Assembly: GCA_036394995.1 (NCBI GenBank)
Contig: DASWED010000112.1
Coordinates: forward strand, 1-64,000
DNA: 64,000 nucleotides
From: DASWED01 sp036394995
Lineage (GTDB): Bacteria > Actinomycetota > UBA4738 > JACQTL01
Direction of reading: 5' to 3'
Shown here: positions 49,500-59,365 of the stretch, one piece after another
Position numbering within the stretch: position 1 is the first letter of the stretch
How the letters are laid out: each line of letters opens with the position of its first letter
The notes under the pieces: model-generated
What the model saw: only the letters and a program-made list of their open reading frames with translations
Databases searched by the model: none
Told to the model about the DNA's origin: nothing
Translations under genes and position numbers: made by a program

Positions 49500-51126
49500 C
49501 TACGTGCAGGTCCTCGACGGGGAGCCGACGAGCGAACATCCCAGGTGGTCGCCGGGCTCGCTGCTGCCTCCGACCCCCGGGAGATCCTGTGTCCACAACT
49601 GCGCGCCGGTCGAGTCAAGGCCTCCCGTCGAGCCGTAGATGACCTGCAGGACGCCCGCGTCGGCGTCCGGGCCGACGGCCTCCCCCGGAACACCGATGGC
49701 CAGGTCGCGCCTCAGGCTCTTCCCGAAGTTCGCCACGAAGATCGCCCGGCCGAACAGGTCGCCGGTCTCGGGGGCGTCGGCGATCCCGGCGCTGCTCTGG
49801 GTCCACGTCTGCGCACCATCCGCTGTCAGGCCGTCGACGGTGCCGAAGAAGACGGACACCGCTCCCGCGTTCATGGGGTCGCCGATCGGATCGAACGGCG
49901 CTGCGGCGACGAGGTCGTCGTGGGCGGTCCCTCCCACGTTCCCCGCGGCGAGCGCTGCACCGAACTCGTCGGCCTTCTCCCGCGTCTCCGGCGGCGGCTG
50001 CGTGAACGTCTGGGCGCCGTCCGTGGACAGCCCGGTTGAGGTCCGGTACAGGACCCGGACCGCGCCGAAGTCATAGTCGAAGATCCCCGACCCGGGAATC
50101 CCGACGGCGAGGTCGCGGAGGCCCCCCCGGCCGAAGTTCCCGGGGGCCAGGGCGCTCCCGAAGCGCGCCCCCTCGTCATCGAACCCGGGCGTCTCCTCCT
50201 CGATGAACTGCTTGGCTCCCGTGGCCGTGAGCCCTGAGAGCGACCCGTAGATCACGTCGACCGCTCCGACGCCGTTGAGCACGCAGAAGCCGCCGCACGA
50301 GAAGCTCTAGCCGGGAGCGCCGACCGCGAGGTCGGCGGCGCGGCCCCGACCGTGGTTCGCTGCGGCGAGGGCGGACCCGAACTCGTCGTAGTACTCCGCC
50401 GCCCCCGGGATGCCGTCCCCGCCCTGGCGCCACAGCTGGGTGCCGGAGGCGGTCAGGCCTTCCGCGGTGCCGTACAGGACGTGCACAACCCCGGCGTCCG
50501 AGCGCCCCTCCCAGTCCTCCAGTGGAACGCCCACCGCGAGGTCGACGAACCCGTCCGCGTCGAAGTCGCCGCCGGCGAGCGACGCCCCGAACCGGTCACC
50601 CTGCTCGGCCGTGTCCGGGATCCCGACGGTGTCCTGGTGCCAGATCTGGTTGCCATTCGCCGACAGCCCCTCGGCGGTCCCGTACAGCACGTTCACCGCT
50701 CCGGCGTCGGCGACGTCGCCGATGTCCTCCAGCGGCACGCCCACTGCCAGGTCCGCGTATCCGTCTCCGTCGAAGTCACCGGAGGCCGACGCCCACCCGA
50801 AGCGATCGCCCGACTCCGCGCCGCCGAGGACGCCCGCGACGTCCTGATGCCACAACTCGTTGCCGGCGACGACGAGGCCGTCCGCGGACCCGTACAGGAC
50901 GTTCACCGTGCCCGCGTCCTGGATCGTCCCCACGTCCTCGTCCGGAACCCCGACCACGACGTCGGCGAACCCCGTCGCCGTTGAGATCGGACGGCAGAGC
51001 CGGCGCGGCAGCGGTCCCCCTCGGGGTCGCGCCCGCGGCCGTCCCCGCGTCGACAACCGCGCCGGCCGCCGACCAGGCGATGACCGTCACCGCAACCGCG
51101 AGCGCGCGCGCCTCCCTCGAGCCCAC
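49500..51126 (-). pseudogene. Decayed FG-GAP (integrin-like) repeat protein gene
   Basis: An N-terminal signal peptide (MGSREARALAVAVTVIAWS from 51126) leads into DLNGDG, where a GGGG run near 50970 shifts the frame (the expected DGFADVVVGV continues in the next frame). Seven FG-GAP units follow (DGYADLAVGVPLEDIGD, DGFVDLAVGVPLEDWEG and others), but an in-frame TAG at 50307-50309 interrupts one (VGAPG-stop-SFSCGGFC), after which the same frame continues to 49500 with a truncated last repeat. One shift, one nonsense codon and a lost end indicate a dead gene, unless both are sequencing errors. It would have been a secreted calcium-binding propeller. Confidence 0.8.
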
Positions 51127-51239
51127 GAGCCCATCCCTCCCGGGCGGACGCTAATGACGCGCGCCCGCGCGGTCAAACGGACGGAAGGCCGAGCTCCGGC
51201 CCGTCCGCTGCCGCCACCGGCAGAGTGCGACCGGCTAGC

Positions 51240-51579
51240 TGCTCGGATTCGAGTCGACGAACGTGAGCACCGGGCCGGAGGGATTCCAGACGCGACGATC
51301 TCACGCCACGGGCGCTTCGTGGCGTTCGCCTCGATCGCGACCAACCTCGTCCGGAGCGACACCGACGGGTGGAGGGACGTCTTCCTGCGCGATCGTAGGA
51401 CCGGCACGACGACGCTGGTCAGCGTCTCCACCGCCGGAGAGCTCGGGGACCGGGCCAGCGCCGACCCGAGGATCTCCGCCGACGGCCGGTTCATGGCCTT
51501 CCGCTCTGCCGCCAGGAACCTGATCCCGAACGACACGAACAGGGCCACGGACGTCTTCGTGCGCGGCCCGTTTCGGTAG
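51240..51579 (+). pseudogene. Fragment of a PD40/WD40-like secreted repeat protein
   Basis: About 100 residues resemble the PD40 repeats of large secreted actinobacterial proteins: ISRHGRFVAFASIATNLV, VFLRDRRTGTTTLVSVS, RISADGRFMAFRSAARNL and DVFVRGP. The unit just before (NVSTGPEGFQT) is in another frame, so there is a frameshift near 51290, and there is no proper start or C terminus. A remnant of a longer gene. Confidence 0.65.
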
Positions 51580-51611
51580 GTGAGCGGCCCGGACCGGTGG
51601 AGCCGGCGGGC

Positions 51612-52538
51612 TCAGCCGATGATGCCGTCGTCCGCGAGGTCGGCGAAGACACGGTGGGAGGCCTCCGTGAGGAAGACCACCTCGGCGGCGCCGACCATCC
51701 CGACCCGTCCCGGTGTGACCACCACGTTGACTCGCGTGGTGGGGATCCGCGTCGCCAGCGCGGCCAGGCTCAGGATCTGGCGCATGGAGAGATTCGTCTG
51801 CAGGTGGTCGGTCCCGGCCCGCACCCAGTCCCGCAGGCGCTCGTGGCGCCGGCGGTACTCGGCCTCGTACTGCCGCCACGCGTTCCGCGTGAAGTTCCCC
51901 TGGTTCATGGTCCGCGAGACCACCGAGCTCGGGACGCCGTGGCGATCGCGGACGAACGACAGCGAATCCGTCCCGTCGAGGCGCTGCCAGCCGGGCTCGA
52001 ACGCCGCCCTGGAGAACGGGTCGAACATGGGGTACGGCACGTCCACGAGCACGCCCGCCACCGCGTTCACCATCCTGGCGAACCCCCTGAACGAGGTGAC
52101 CATCCACGCGTCGATGGGGATCCCGGTCACCTTTCGAACGGTCTGGACCGCAAGCGCGGGGCCGCCGTAGGCCATGGCCGCGTTGATCCTGTTGTCGTCA
52201 TGGCCCGGGATGCTCACCCATGTGTCCCGGTTGAGGCCGAGGATGGTGGCTCGCTTCCTGGCGCGATTGACCCCGACGATCAGCATGACGTCCGACCGTC
52301 CGCGGACGACGGCCGTCCCCGGCCGGGCGTCGCTCCCGAGCACCAGGATGAACAACGGACCGGTCGACGGCAGGGTCGCGGCGGAGGCCTCGGGGTCGGC
52401 GGGGCGCCCGCGGACGCCCAGGGCGCTCCCGAGGTCCCACGCCATGAGCGCGGCCACGAACAGGCCAACCCACACGACCTTCCTCCGCCCGATGCCCACC
52501 CATCCGGGACCGTAGGGCCCCGAACATCTCGCGGTCAA
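51612..52538 (-). CDS. LytR-CpsA-Psr (LCP) family protein
   Basis: 308 residues. A short cytosolic N terminus is followed by one transmembrane helix (VVWVGLFVAALMAWDLG) and the LCP domain: LVLGSDARPG, GRSDVMLIVGVNRARKRATI, LNRDTWVSIPG, NRINAAMAYGGP and SLSFVRDRHG. Family members transfer undecaprenyl-phosphate-linked polymers (teichoic acid, arabinogalactan, capsule) to peptidoglycan outside the membrane. The start is uncertain: TTG at 52538 gives an intact but unusual N terminus; GTG at 52499 gives a shorter one. No glycan cluster is next to it. Confidence 0.85.
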   Translation of the reverse strand: MTARCSGPYGPGWVGIGRRKVVWVGLFVAALMAWDLGSALGVRGRPADPEASAATLPSTGPLFILVLGSDARPGTAVVRGRSDVMLIVGVNRARKRATILGLNRDTWVSIPGHDDNRINAAMAYGGPALAVQTVRKVTGIPIDAWMVTSFRGFARMVNAVAGVLVDVPYPMFDPFSRAAFEPGWQRLDGTDSLSFVRDRHGVPSSVVSRTMNQGNFTRNAWRQYEAEYRRRHERLRDWVRAGTDHLQTNLSMRQILSLAALATRIPTTRVNVVVTPGRVGMVGAAEVVFLTEASHRVFADLADDGIIG

Positions 52539-52664
52539 GCAAACCGGTCACATCCCCCCGTAACCGGACCGGACGGTAATGACCTGGACAACGGCCTCCC
52601 GGGAGTATTTCGTCTCACCAGCAGGCGAGCCGGCGAGCGATCGGAAACCAGGGATCCCACCACG

Positions 52665-53972
52665 ATGGCCATGAACCTCAGGCGAAGATCGGCCCTCCAG
52701 GCGGTCGGACTCGTCGCCGTCCTCCTCGCCGTGGGGGGGTCCGGGACCCTGGCCTCCCCCCCGGCCCTGGCATCGACCGCCTTCCGCCCGGCCCGGATCG
52801 CGGCCGTCAGCGAACGGGGCGGGACGGTGGACGTGTACTCGATGCTCCCGTCCGGCCGTGGGGTGCGCAGGCTGACCCACGACTCCACCGTCGACGTCGG
52901 ACCGGCGTGGTCCCCGGATGGGAGGAGGATCGCCCTCGCCCGCTGCTGCGTGGGGGAAGGACGCTTCGGGATCTTCGTCATGAAGGCCGACGGCTCGCAC
53001 ATGCATCGACTGACCGAGGCGCCCGGGGACGAGATCGAGCCGGCCTGGTCCCCGGACGGCTCGCACATCGTGTACGCGGCCTCGTCACACGGGAACTACG
53101 ACCTCTATGTCATCGGCGTGGACGGCAAGGGCCGCAGGCGGATCACCTCGAGCGGCGCCGACGACTTCGGGCCGGCCTGGTCGCCGGACGGGCGAGCCAT
53201 CGCCTTCGAGCGGGAGGAGAACTTCCACGGTCACCTCTACGTGATCAGCCCCCAGGGGATCCGCCTGCATCGCGTGACGACGGGAGCCGGAACCGACTCC
53301 TCGCCGGCGTGGGCGCCGTCGGGCCGCCTCCTGGCCTTCGCCTCCACCCGGACCGGACACTCGGAGATCTTCACGGTGGCCCGGGACGGTTCCCATCTCC
53401 ACCGGGTGACGAGCTCGTTCAGGCCCAGCATCGACCCGGCCTGGTCCCCCCGGGGAGGCCAGATCGTGTTCGCCCGCCGGGTCCGCCACGCGAACTGGGA
53501 CCTGTTCCGGATCCGGCCCGACGGTTCGGACCTGGCCCGGGTGACCGTCGAGCCCGGAGCGGACGTCCAACCGGACTGGCAGCCCGTGTGCACGATCGTG
53601 GGAACCCGCCGGTCCGATCACCTGGTCGGGACGAAGGGTCGGGACCTGATCTGCGGCCGGGGCGGAAGCGACGTCATCCGGGGGGCGGGCGGCAACGACC
53701 TGATCTTCGGAGGGGCCGGCGGCGACCAGGTCTTCGGAGGGCCGGGGGACGACCTCGTCCTGGGCGGGGACGGGTACGACCTCCTGGCGGGCTCGGGCGG
53801 CGCCGACCGCCTGCTGGGGGGTGGAGGCAACGACCGTCTGCTCGGCGGAGAGGGCGGCGACCACCTGGACGCCGTCGACGGCGTGAGGGGGAACGACCGG
53901 CTGGACGGCGGCGCAGGCTATGACGTGTGCCGCTCGGACCCGGGCGACCGGCGGTTCTCGTGCGCCGCCTGA
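52665..53972 (+). CDS. Secreted TolB-like propeller protein with C-terminal RTX repeats
   Basis: 435 residues. A signal peptide (SALQAVGLVAVLLAVGGSG) is followed by six or seven TolB/PD40 units (PAWSPDGRRIALARC, PAWSPDGSHIVYAAS, PAWSPDGRAIAFERE, PAWAPSGRLLAFAST). The C terminus has RTX-type calcium-binding nonapeptides (GGAGGDQVFGGPGDD, LLGGGGNDRLLGGEGG) and ends with a Cys pair as in the large protein at 24606. Probably an extracellular binding protein. It overlaps the start of the sulfatase gene by 13 bases. Confidence 0.85.
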   Translation: MAMNLRRRSALQAVGLVAVLLAVGGSGTLASPPALASTAFRPARIAAVSERGGTVDVYSMLPSGRGVRRLTHDSTVDVGPAWSPDGRRIALARCCVGEGRFGIFVMKADGSHMHRLTEAPGDEIEPAWSPDGSHIVYAASSHGNYDLYVIGVDGKGRRRITSSGADDFGPAWSPDGRAIAFEREENFHGHLYVISPQGIRLHRVTTGAGTDSSPAWAPSGRLLAFASTRTGHSEIFTVARDGSHLHRVTSSFRPSIDPAWSPRGGQIVFARRVRHANWDLFRIRPDGSDLARVTVEPGADVQPDWQPVCTIVGTRRSDHLVGTKGRDLICGRGGSDVIRGAGGNDLIFGGAGGDQVFGGPGDDLVLGGDGYDLLAGSGGADRLLGGGGNDRLLGGEGGDHLDAVDGVRGNDRLDGGAGYDVCRSDPGDRRFSCAA

Positions 53973-55420
53973 ACCGGGCGCCCCGCTTCGGCCGGGCGCT
54001 CCGGCGCGCCGTGGCCGCGGGCGTCGTGGTCGTCGCGTCGCTCCCGCCGGTGCACACGTCCGCGTCTTCCGTCCGGGCCGTCGCCGCGGGCTCCAGGCCC
54101 AGCATCGTGTTCATCCTCACCGACGACCAGCGGTGGGACTCCCTGTGGACGATGCCCATCGTGCAGCGCCGTCTGGTCGACAGGGGCGTGACGTTCGACA
54201 ACGCCTTCGTGGTGAACTCGCTGTGCTGCCCGAGCCGCGCCAGCATCCTCACCGGCCGGTACTCGCACGGGACCGGCGTCTACCGGAACACCCGGATCGG
54301 CGGGGGGTTCGCGGCGTTCGACGACGCATCCACCATCGCCACATGGCTCCACGACGACGGCTACCGGACGGCGCTCATCGGGAAGTACTTGAACTGGTAT
54401 ACCGGCGCCGGGATCAGGGGCTACGTGCCCCCGGGGTGGGACCGCTGGGTGGCGTTCGTCCAGAACCTCGGCCTGTACTTCGACTACACCCTGTCGGTGG
54501 ACGGCACGTCGCTGCCGAACTACGGGGAGAGCCCCGGCGACTACTCGACGGACGTCCTGGCCCACCGCGCGGTGGAGTTCATCCGGCACACCAGGGGCCC
54601 CATGTTCCTGGAGTTCGCCCCGTTCGCCCCGCACGGCTATCCGGTCCCGGCACCGCGGGACCGGGACACGCTGCCGCAGCTCGCACCGAGCCGCCCTCCC
54701 AACTTCGACGAGGCCGACGTCTCCGACAAGCCCACGTGGGTCCGGCGCCTTCCCCGGCTGACCGCGGACCGGATCAGGGGAGTGGACGAGATCGTGAAGA
54801 AGACGAACCAGACGCTGGGGGCCGTGGACGATGCCGTGGGGAGGATCCTCGACGCGCTCCGGGAGACGGGACGGCTGCACAACACCCTGATCGTGTTCAC
54901 CTCCGACAACGGGTTCGCCTTCGGGGAGCACCGCTGGACCAACAAGCTCTCGCCGTACGAGGAGAGCATCCGGGTGCCGATGGTGGTCCGCGACGACGCG
55001 CTCACCGGCCCGCGGCGGGACGGCCATCTGGCGCTGAACATCGACCTCGCCCCGACCTTCGCCGACCTGGCCGGCGTCACGCCCCCCGGTCCCGTCGACG
55101 GCAGGAGCCTGCTGCCGCTGCTGGAGGGCCCGGTGTGGTGGCGCCGGGACTTCCTGGTCGAACACGCCTGGAGCGGGGCGTTCCACCCCGACATCCCGAC
55201 GTACTGCTCGGTGCGGAGCCGGTCCTTCGACTACACGCTGTACCGGTACCACGGGGATCCACCGACCTGGGATGAGGAGCTGTACGACCTGGCCCGGGAT
55301 CCGTTCGAGCTGCACAACCTCGCCGCCAAGCCCGCGTACGCCCAGGCCCTGCAGCGGATGCGAACGCGCCTCCGCAAGCTGTGCGACCCGCCCCCACCCG
55401 GCTTCACGTTCCCCTCCTGA
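53960..55420 (+). CDS. Exported sulfatase (Cys-type, formylglycine-dependent)
   Basis: 486 residues, counting from the GTG at 53960, which begins a signal/anchor sequence (RAVAAGVVVVASLPPVHTS). Metal-binding Asp55/Asp56 (FILTDDQR), the CxPSR motif with Cys89 to be converted to formylglycine (LCCPSRASILTGRYSH), and DNGFAFGEH near the C terminus are all present. Closest in layout to N-acetylglucosamine-6-sulfatase/arylsulfatase enzymes that remove sulfate from sugars; the formylglycine-generating enzyme is not in the window. Overlaps the end of the TolB/RTX gene, so they are likely co-transcribed. Confidence 0.9.
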   Translation: MRRLNRAPRFGRALRRAVAAGVVVVASLPPVHTSASSVRAVAAGSRPSIVFILTDDQRWDSLWTMPIVQRRLVDRGVTFDNAFVVNSLCCPSRASILTGRYSHGTGVYRNTRIGGGFAAFDDASTIATWLHDDGYRTALIGKYLNWYTGAGIRGYVPPGWDRWVAFVQNLGLYFDYTLSVDGTSLPNYGESPGDYSTDVLAHRAVEFIRHTRGPMFLEFAPFAPHGYPVPAPRDRDTLPQLAPSRPPNFDEADVSDKPTWVRRLPRLTADRIRGVDEIVKKTNQTLGAVDDAVGRILDALRETGRLHNTLIVFTSDNGFAFGEHRWTNKLSPYEESIRVPMVVRDDALTGPRRDGHLALNIDLAPTFADLAGVTPPGPVDGRSLLPLLEGPVWWRRDFLVEHAWSGAFHPDIPTYCSVRSRSFDYTLYRYHGDPPTWDEELYDLARDPFELHNLAAKPAYAQALQRMRTRLRKLCDPPPPGFTFPS

Positions 55421-55457
55421 GCCGGGGCGGCCGCTCGGATGGAGGGGAGAACTCCTC

Positions 55458-56438
55458 ATGTTCGGCCCGCGCGGCCGGGAGCGGCTCCGGCTTGTCAGGA
55501 TCGACGGACTGCGATTCGATGGGATCGTGGAGACTCGCCGGCTGGGACGGGTCGGGCATCTGTCGACGGTGCTGATCTACGGCGGCGCGGGCATCGGCTG
55601 GGTGGAGTCACGGGACGTGGCGGATCGGTCCATCCGGTTCGCGCTGGACGCCGGGATCAACCACTTCGACACCGCGGCCGACTACGGCGATTCGGAGCTG
55701 CATCTCGGACGGTGGATGCCCTCGATCCGCGATCGCATCTTCCTGGCCACCAAGACCGGCGAGCGAAGCGCCGGCGGCGCGTACGACTCGATCCGCCGTT
55801 CGCTGGAGCGCCTCCAGGCCGACCGCGTGGATCTCCTGCAGCTCCACGCCGTGGGCAACATGGCCGAGCTCGACGACGCGACCGGTCCCGGCCGGGCGCT
55901 GGATGGCGCGGTGAAGGCCCGGGACGAGGGCCTGATCGGGGCCATCGGCATCACCGGACACGGCATGGCGGCGCCCGCCACCCATCTCGAGGCGCTGCGA
56001 CGCCACCCGTTCGAGACCGTCCTCACGCCCTGGAACTGGCGCCTGGCCCGCTTCCCCGAGTACCGGCGGGACTTCGACGCCCTGGCGGACGAGATCCGCG
56101 CGCAGGACGCCGGGCTCATGCTGATCAAGACGCTGGCCCGGAACCTGTGGCGCGAGGGCCCGCACGATCGCACCACCTGGTACGAGCCGCTGGAGGATCA
56201 GCGCGCCATCGACGCCGCTGTCGCGTTCGCCCTCTCCCGTCCCGAGGTCACCGGCATCGCCACGGCCGGCGATGTCGGACTGGTCCCGAAGATGGTGGAG
56301 GCGGAGAGCCGGCGCGGCTCGAAGACGGTGCGGGAGGTCGACGCTGTCCTCTCCGAGGTCTCGGAGTACGAGCCACCCTTCATCCGATCGGAGGGACGGG
56401 AAGTCCCCGAGTGGCTCGAACACCTGATCCCGAGCTGA
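55458..56438 (+). CDS. Aldo/keto reductase
   Basis: 326 residues of the AKR TIM-barrel family: catalytic Asp and Tyr in NHFDTAADYGDSELHLG, Lys in FLATKTGER, His in VDLLQLHAVGN. NADPH-binding residues near the C terminus follow LSRPEVTGIATAGD. Substrate unknown, probably a sugar or ketone. GGAGGGGAG precedes the ATG at 55458; the family core begins at VETRRLGRVG, so about 23 residues are extra, and a GTG at 55527 is an alternative start. Confidence 0.88.
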   Translation: MFGPRGRERLRLVRIDGLRFDGIVETRRLGRVGHLSTVLIYGGAGIGWVESRDVADRSIRFALDAGINHFDTAADYGDSELHLGRWMPSIRDRIFLATKTGERSAGGAYDSIRRSLERLQADRVDLLQLHAVGNMAELDDATGPGRALDGAVKARDEGLIGAIGITGHGMAAPATHLEALRRHPFETVLTPWNWRLARFPEYRRDFDALADEIRAQDAGLMLIKTLARNLWREGPHDRTTWYEPLEDQRAIDAAVAFALSRPEVTGIATAGDVGLVPKMVEAESRRGSKTVREVDAVLSEVSEYEPPFIRSEGREVPEWLEHLIPS

Positions 56439-56462
56439 GCCTCGTACTCGTCAGCATGTCCA

Positions 56463-56727
56463 TCAGGCAGCCCCGCTCGCAGCTCGTTCCACTACCACGT
56501 GCTCAAGCCGGCTCAGGAAGTGGGGCCAATCGGCCGTGAAGTCGTCGCGCATCGCGACCGACGGAAACCCGGTCTGGGCGAGCGTCATATGAGTCCGTCC
56601 GCCCTTCTCGTCGAACGTGATCTCGATCTCGGTGTCCAAGGTCCGCCCGTCCGCGAACGTGGCCGTGACGGCGTACGCGAGCCGACGGGGCCGGGTCGAC
56701 CTCGGAGAACTCGCCGTCCGCCCCTGA
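56463..56727 (-). pseudogene. Remnant of an SRPBCC (AHSA1-like) protein gene
   Basis: The last 72 residues of an AHSA1-type protein are intact (ITFDEKGGRTHMTLAQTGFP, DWPHFLSRLEHVV). The preceding segment (GEFSEVDPA) is in another frame, so a frameshift lies near 56690, and the N-terminal half is missing. The next gene begins 14 bp beyond. Gene debris. Confidence 0.7.
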
Positions 56728-56740
56728 CGGGGCCGTTCGA

Positions 56741-57475
56741 TCAGTTGAGCACGAAGTACGCGACGATGACCGTGTAGCCCGAGGCCGGTGCCTTGTTGAG
56801 GTAGATGGTGAACGAACCGGTGGCGGGCACCACGTTCTTCACGAAGAACGCTCCCTGCTGCTGAACGGTCGCGAGGATCATGCTGCCGGTGGTTGCTCCC
56901 GACATGTTCACCGTGACGTGGTTCGAGCCTGAGGGAAGGAAGGCGAGCCCGCTCCTGCTGAACCTGGCCTTGCCGATGACGTTGAGCGCAGGGCCTGTGG
57001 CGCTCCGAGCCTGGACGCCGGTGCCGCTGGCGCTGTCCCCGAACACGCCGACTCCGTTCGTGGTTGCCTCGCCGAAGACGCCCGACCCGACGCCGCCGGT
57101 CTGCCCCCATACCCCGATGCCCGTCGAGCCCGTGTTGTGGCCGTAGACGCCCGTCCCCTTGACGGTCCTGCCTTCCACGCCATACCCGGTCGACCTGTCC
57201 TCGGTGATCCCGAGAACACCGCCGGTCAGCCCAGCTCCCCCCAACCCGTAGGTACCGCAGGCAGTCAGTCCGATGTTTGAGGTGAGGAAGGTACAGTCCG
57301 GCCAACCCACCGTGGTGTTGTAGAGCGTCGTCGTCTTGGTCTCGGAGTTGCTTTGCCCAGCAATGATCGCCTGCCCCTGCGTTGCCGCTGCCCACGGCGT
57401 CCCTGCGAACGCCACCAGCGAGACGGTGAGAGCGATCAGGGCAGCCGCGGCGGCCCCGATGATCCGTGCCTTCAT
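56741..57475 (-). CDS. Secreted glycine-repeat protein
   Basis: 244 residues with a signal peptide (MKARIIGAAAAALIALTVSL). The central part repeats GTGVYGHNTGSTGIGVWG-like units with six- to twelve-residue spacing, then ALNVIGKARFSRSGLAFLPS and an end domain (FTIYLNKAPASGYTVIVAYFVLN). The repeats suggest a left- or right-handed beta-helix or a fibre, a layout common in actinobacterial secreted proteins. GAGGAGGC precedes the ATG. Function unknown. Confidence 0.75.
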   Translation of the reverse strand: MKARIIGAAAAALIALTVSLVAFAGTPWAAATQGQAIIAGQSNSETKTTTLYNTTVGWPDCTFLTSNIGLTACGTYGLGGAGLTGGVLGITEDRSTGYGVEGRTVKGTGVYGHNTGSTGIGVWGQTGGVGSGVFGEATTNGVGVFGDSASGTGVQARSATGPALNVIGKARFSRSGLAFLPSGSNHVTVNMSGATTGSMILATVQQQGAFFVKNVVPATGSFTIYLNKAPASGYTVIVAYFVLN

Positions 57476-57646
57476 GGCGAGCCTCCTCTCGGTTCGACCG
57501 GACGATGGCCACGCGTTCCACCCATCGTGGGCGGGGTCTGTTCCTGACCTCGCCCGGTGGTCGCGAAGGAGTCCGAGACATCGATCGTCACCGCAGTGTC
57601 GACTGGAACGGCACACCCCTCTGCCTCATTTGGGGCACGACTCAGT

Positions 57647-57652
57647 TAGTCT
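57647..57652 (+). promoter_or_regulatory. Putative -10 TAGTCT of the leaderless Crp/Fnr gene
   Basis: TAGTCT ends 6 nt before the GTG at 57659, with no ribosome site between. This is the same geometry as at 21497, 37353 and 42365. Confidence 0.4.
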
Positions 57653-57658
57653 CGGCCG

Positions 57659-58375
57659 GTGGCAGAGCCACGATCACCGCGTGCGCGGGGCGGCTTCCTC
57701 GACTTGCTCGACCAGCGCGATCGCTCGGATCTGTGCGTCCTGGGGCGGCTCCAGCGGTACCGCCGGGGGGCCCGGATCATCCGCCAGGGTGATGCCAGCA
57801 CCTCCGTGTTCGTCCTGCTCGAAGGCCGGGTCAAGGTCACGCTCGATACCCCCGACGGCCGCGCGATCGTCGTCGACGTCTACGGCCGGGGAGATCTGGT
57901 CGGCGAATTCGAGGCGCTCGGCGACTACCCCACTCGCGCCGCGAGCGTCGTCGCCCTCGACCCGCTGGCATGCCGGGTCCTCACGCACGAGGACTTCCTC
58001 GAATTCCTCATGTCGCATCCGGCGTCCTCCCTCGCATTGGTCCGCATGATGATCCGGCGGCTCGGCGCTGCCGACCGCCGCCGAGTCGACCGGACCACGG
58101 TGGACGCCGCTCGCAGTCTGGCCCGGTTCCTGGTCGAGGTCATCGACGGGCGCGACTCCACCGACGGCGGTGCGATCGATGTCGACGTCCCGCTCACTCA
58201 GGACGAGCTCGCCAGCCTCATCGGCATCTCGCGCAACTCCATGGTGCGCGCGCTCACGACCCTCCGTTCCCGCGAGCTGGTCGCCACGACGAGACGCGGG
58301 ATCCGGGTACCTGACCCAGGTGCTCTGCGTCGCTACGCCGAGTCCGAACCCCCGGACTCAATTCACTCGGTTTGA
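57659..58375 (+). CDS. Crp/Fnr-family transcriptional regulator
   Basis: 238 residues. The N-terminal cyclic-nucleotide-binding fold (LQRYRRGARIIRQGDASTSV, VFVLLEGRVKVTLDTPDGR, YGRGDLVGEFEALGDYP) has the conserved Gly-Glu but not the full cAMP Arg-Ser pair, so the ligand is uncertain. A long dimerisation helix and a winged HTH follow (PLTQDELASLIGISRNSMVRALTTL). No Cys for an iron-sulfur cluster, so not a true FNR. Its targets are unknown. Confidence 0.9.
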   Translation: MAEPRSPRARGGFLDLLDQRDRSDLCVLGRLQRYRRGARIIRQGDASTSVFVLLEGRVKVTLDTPDGRAIVVDVYGRGDLVGEFEALGDYPTRAASVVALDPLACRVLTHEDFLEFLMSHPASSLALVRMMIRRLGAADRRRVDRTTVDAARSLARFLVEVIDGRDSTDGGAIDVDVPLTQDELASLIGISRNSMVRALTTLRSRELVATTRRGIRVPDPGALRRYAESEPPDSIHSV

Positions 58376-58455
58376 ACCTGGGCACCCATCGGCATCGGCT
58401 CCCGGGATGGGTGAAGCGTGAGAGTCGCCGTGCCATGCCGGTGCCCCAGAGCTGA

Positions 58456-59165
58456 GGTACGAGGATCCAACGACAATTCGGCCACGCCCTCGCCGCGGGG
58501 GACTTCAACGGCGACGGGACGTCGGATCTCGCGGTGGGCGCGTGGGCGGACGACGTCGGCGGTTCGAACGGAGAGGGGTCCGTGACCGTGTACTTCGGGA
58601 GCTCGAAGGGGCTGAAGCGGAGCACCCACCAGTTCTTCACCCTGGAACCCCGGGCGTCCCGGGATCGTCCGTCGTGCCCAACCCGGGGAGCAGCGGCGCC
58701 CTGTTCGGATGGTCGCTGGCCGCGGGGGATTTCGGCGAATCGACCGAGCGCGGACATCTTCAGTGACTTCAGCCGGGCTCTGGCGGCAGGCGACTTCGGG
58801 GGCGCCGGCAAGGACGACCGCGCAATCGGCAGCCCGTTCGAGACGGTGTCCGGCCTCTACGCGGCGGGTGCGGTGGTGGTGCTGTACGGCTCGTCCTCCG
58901 GCCTGTCCACGACCGACTCGAAGCTCTGGACGCGGAGCTCGACCGACGTGAAAGGGACGGCGGAGACGTTCGAGGGCTTCGGGTGGGCCCTGGCCGGCGG
59001 GGCGCTGGGGACGAAGTCGAAGGCGGGCCTGGTGGTGGGGATCGACGGCGAAGACGTCAACGGGCACACCGACGACGGCGCCGTGCAGGTCATGTACGGC
59101 TCGTCGTCGGGGATCATCGCGACGGGGAACCAGCTGATCGGGGAGGGTGGTTCCGGGCTCACCGC
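58456..59165 (+). pseudogene. Decayed FG-GAP repeat protein gene fragment
   Basis: A remnant of four FG-GAP units: GHALAAGDFNGDGTSDLAVG, ALFGWSLAAGDFG, SRALAAGDFGGAGKDD and FGWALAGGALGT. A stop (TGA at 58453) lies just before it, no N-terminal signal is present, and the second unit is in another frame. It is related in kind to the pseudogene at 49500-51126, and may be another copy of the same family. Confidence 0.7.
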
Positions 59166-59278
59166 CCACGACGGCGACGCCTTGGCACCGCGGTCACGGC
59201 CTGACCACGCTCCCGAAGCCCCTCCGGCCACCCGGTGTCAAGTCCATCCGGGCATGCCGATACCGCGTCTGACCAGGG

Positions 59279-59365
59279 CGGGAGGGGTGGGATTCGAACC
59301 CACGAGCGAGTTGCCCCGCTAACCGTTTTCAAGACCGTCGCCTTCGTCCGCTCGGCCACCCTCCC
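59279..59365 (-). tRNA. tRNA-Ser (anticodon UGA)
   Basis: The minus strand reads GGGAGGGTGGCCGAGCGG as acceptor 5' arm and D arm, then CGGTCTTGAAAACCG as the anticodon arm with TGA anticodon, a long variable arm typical of serine tRNA, and GTGGGTTCGAATCCCAC as the T arm, closing with CCCTCCC. CCA is not encoded. It forms a likely attachment point for the integrase gene beside it. Confidence 0.92.
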
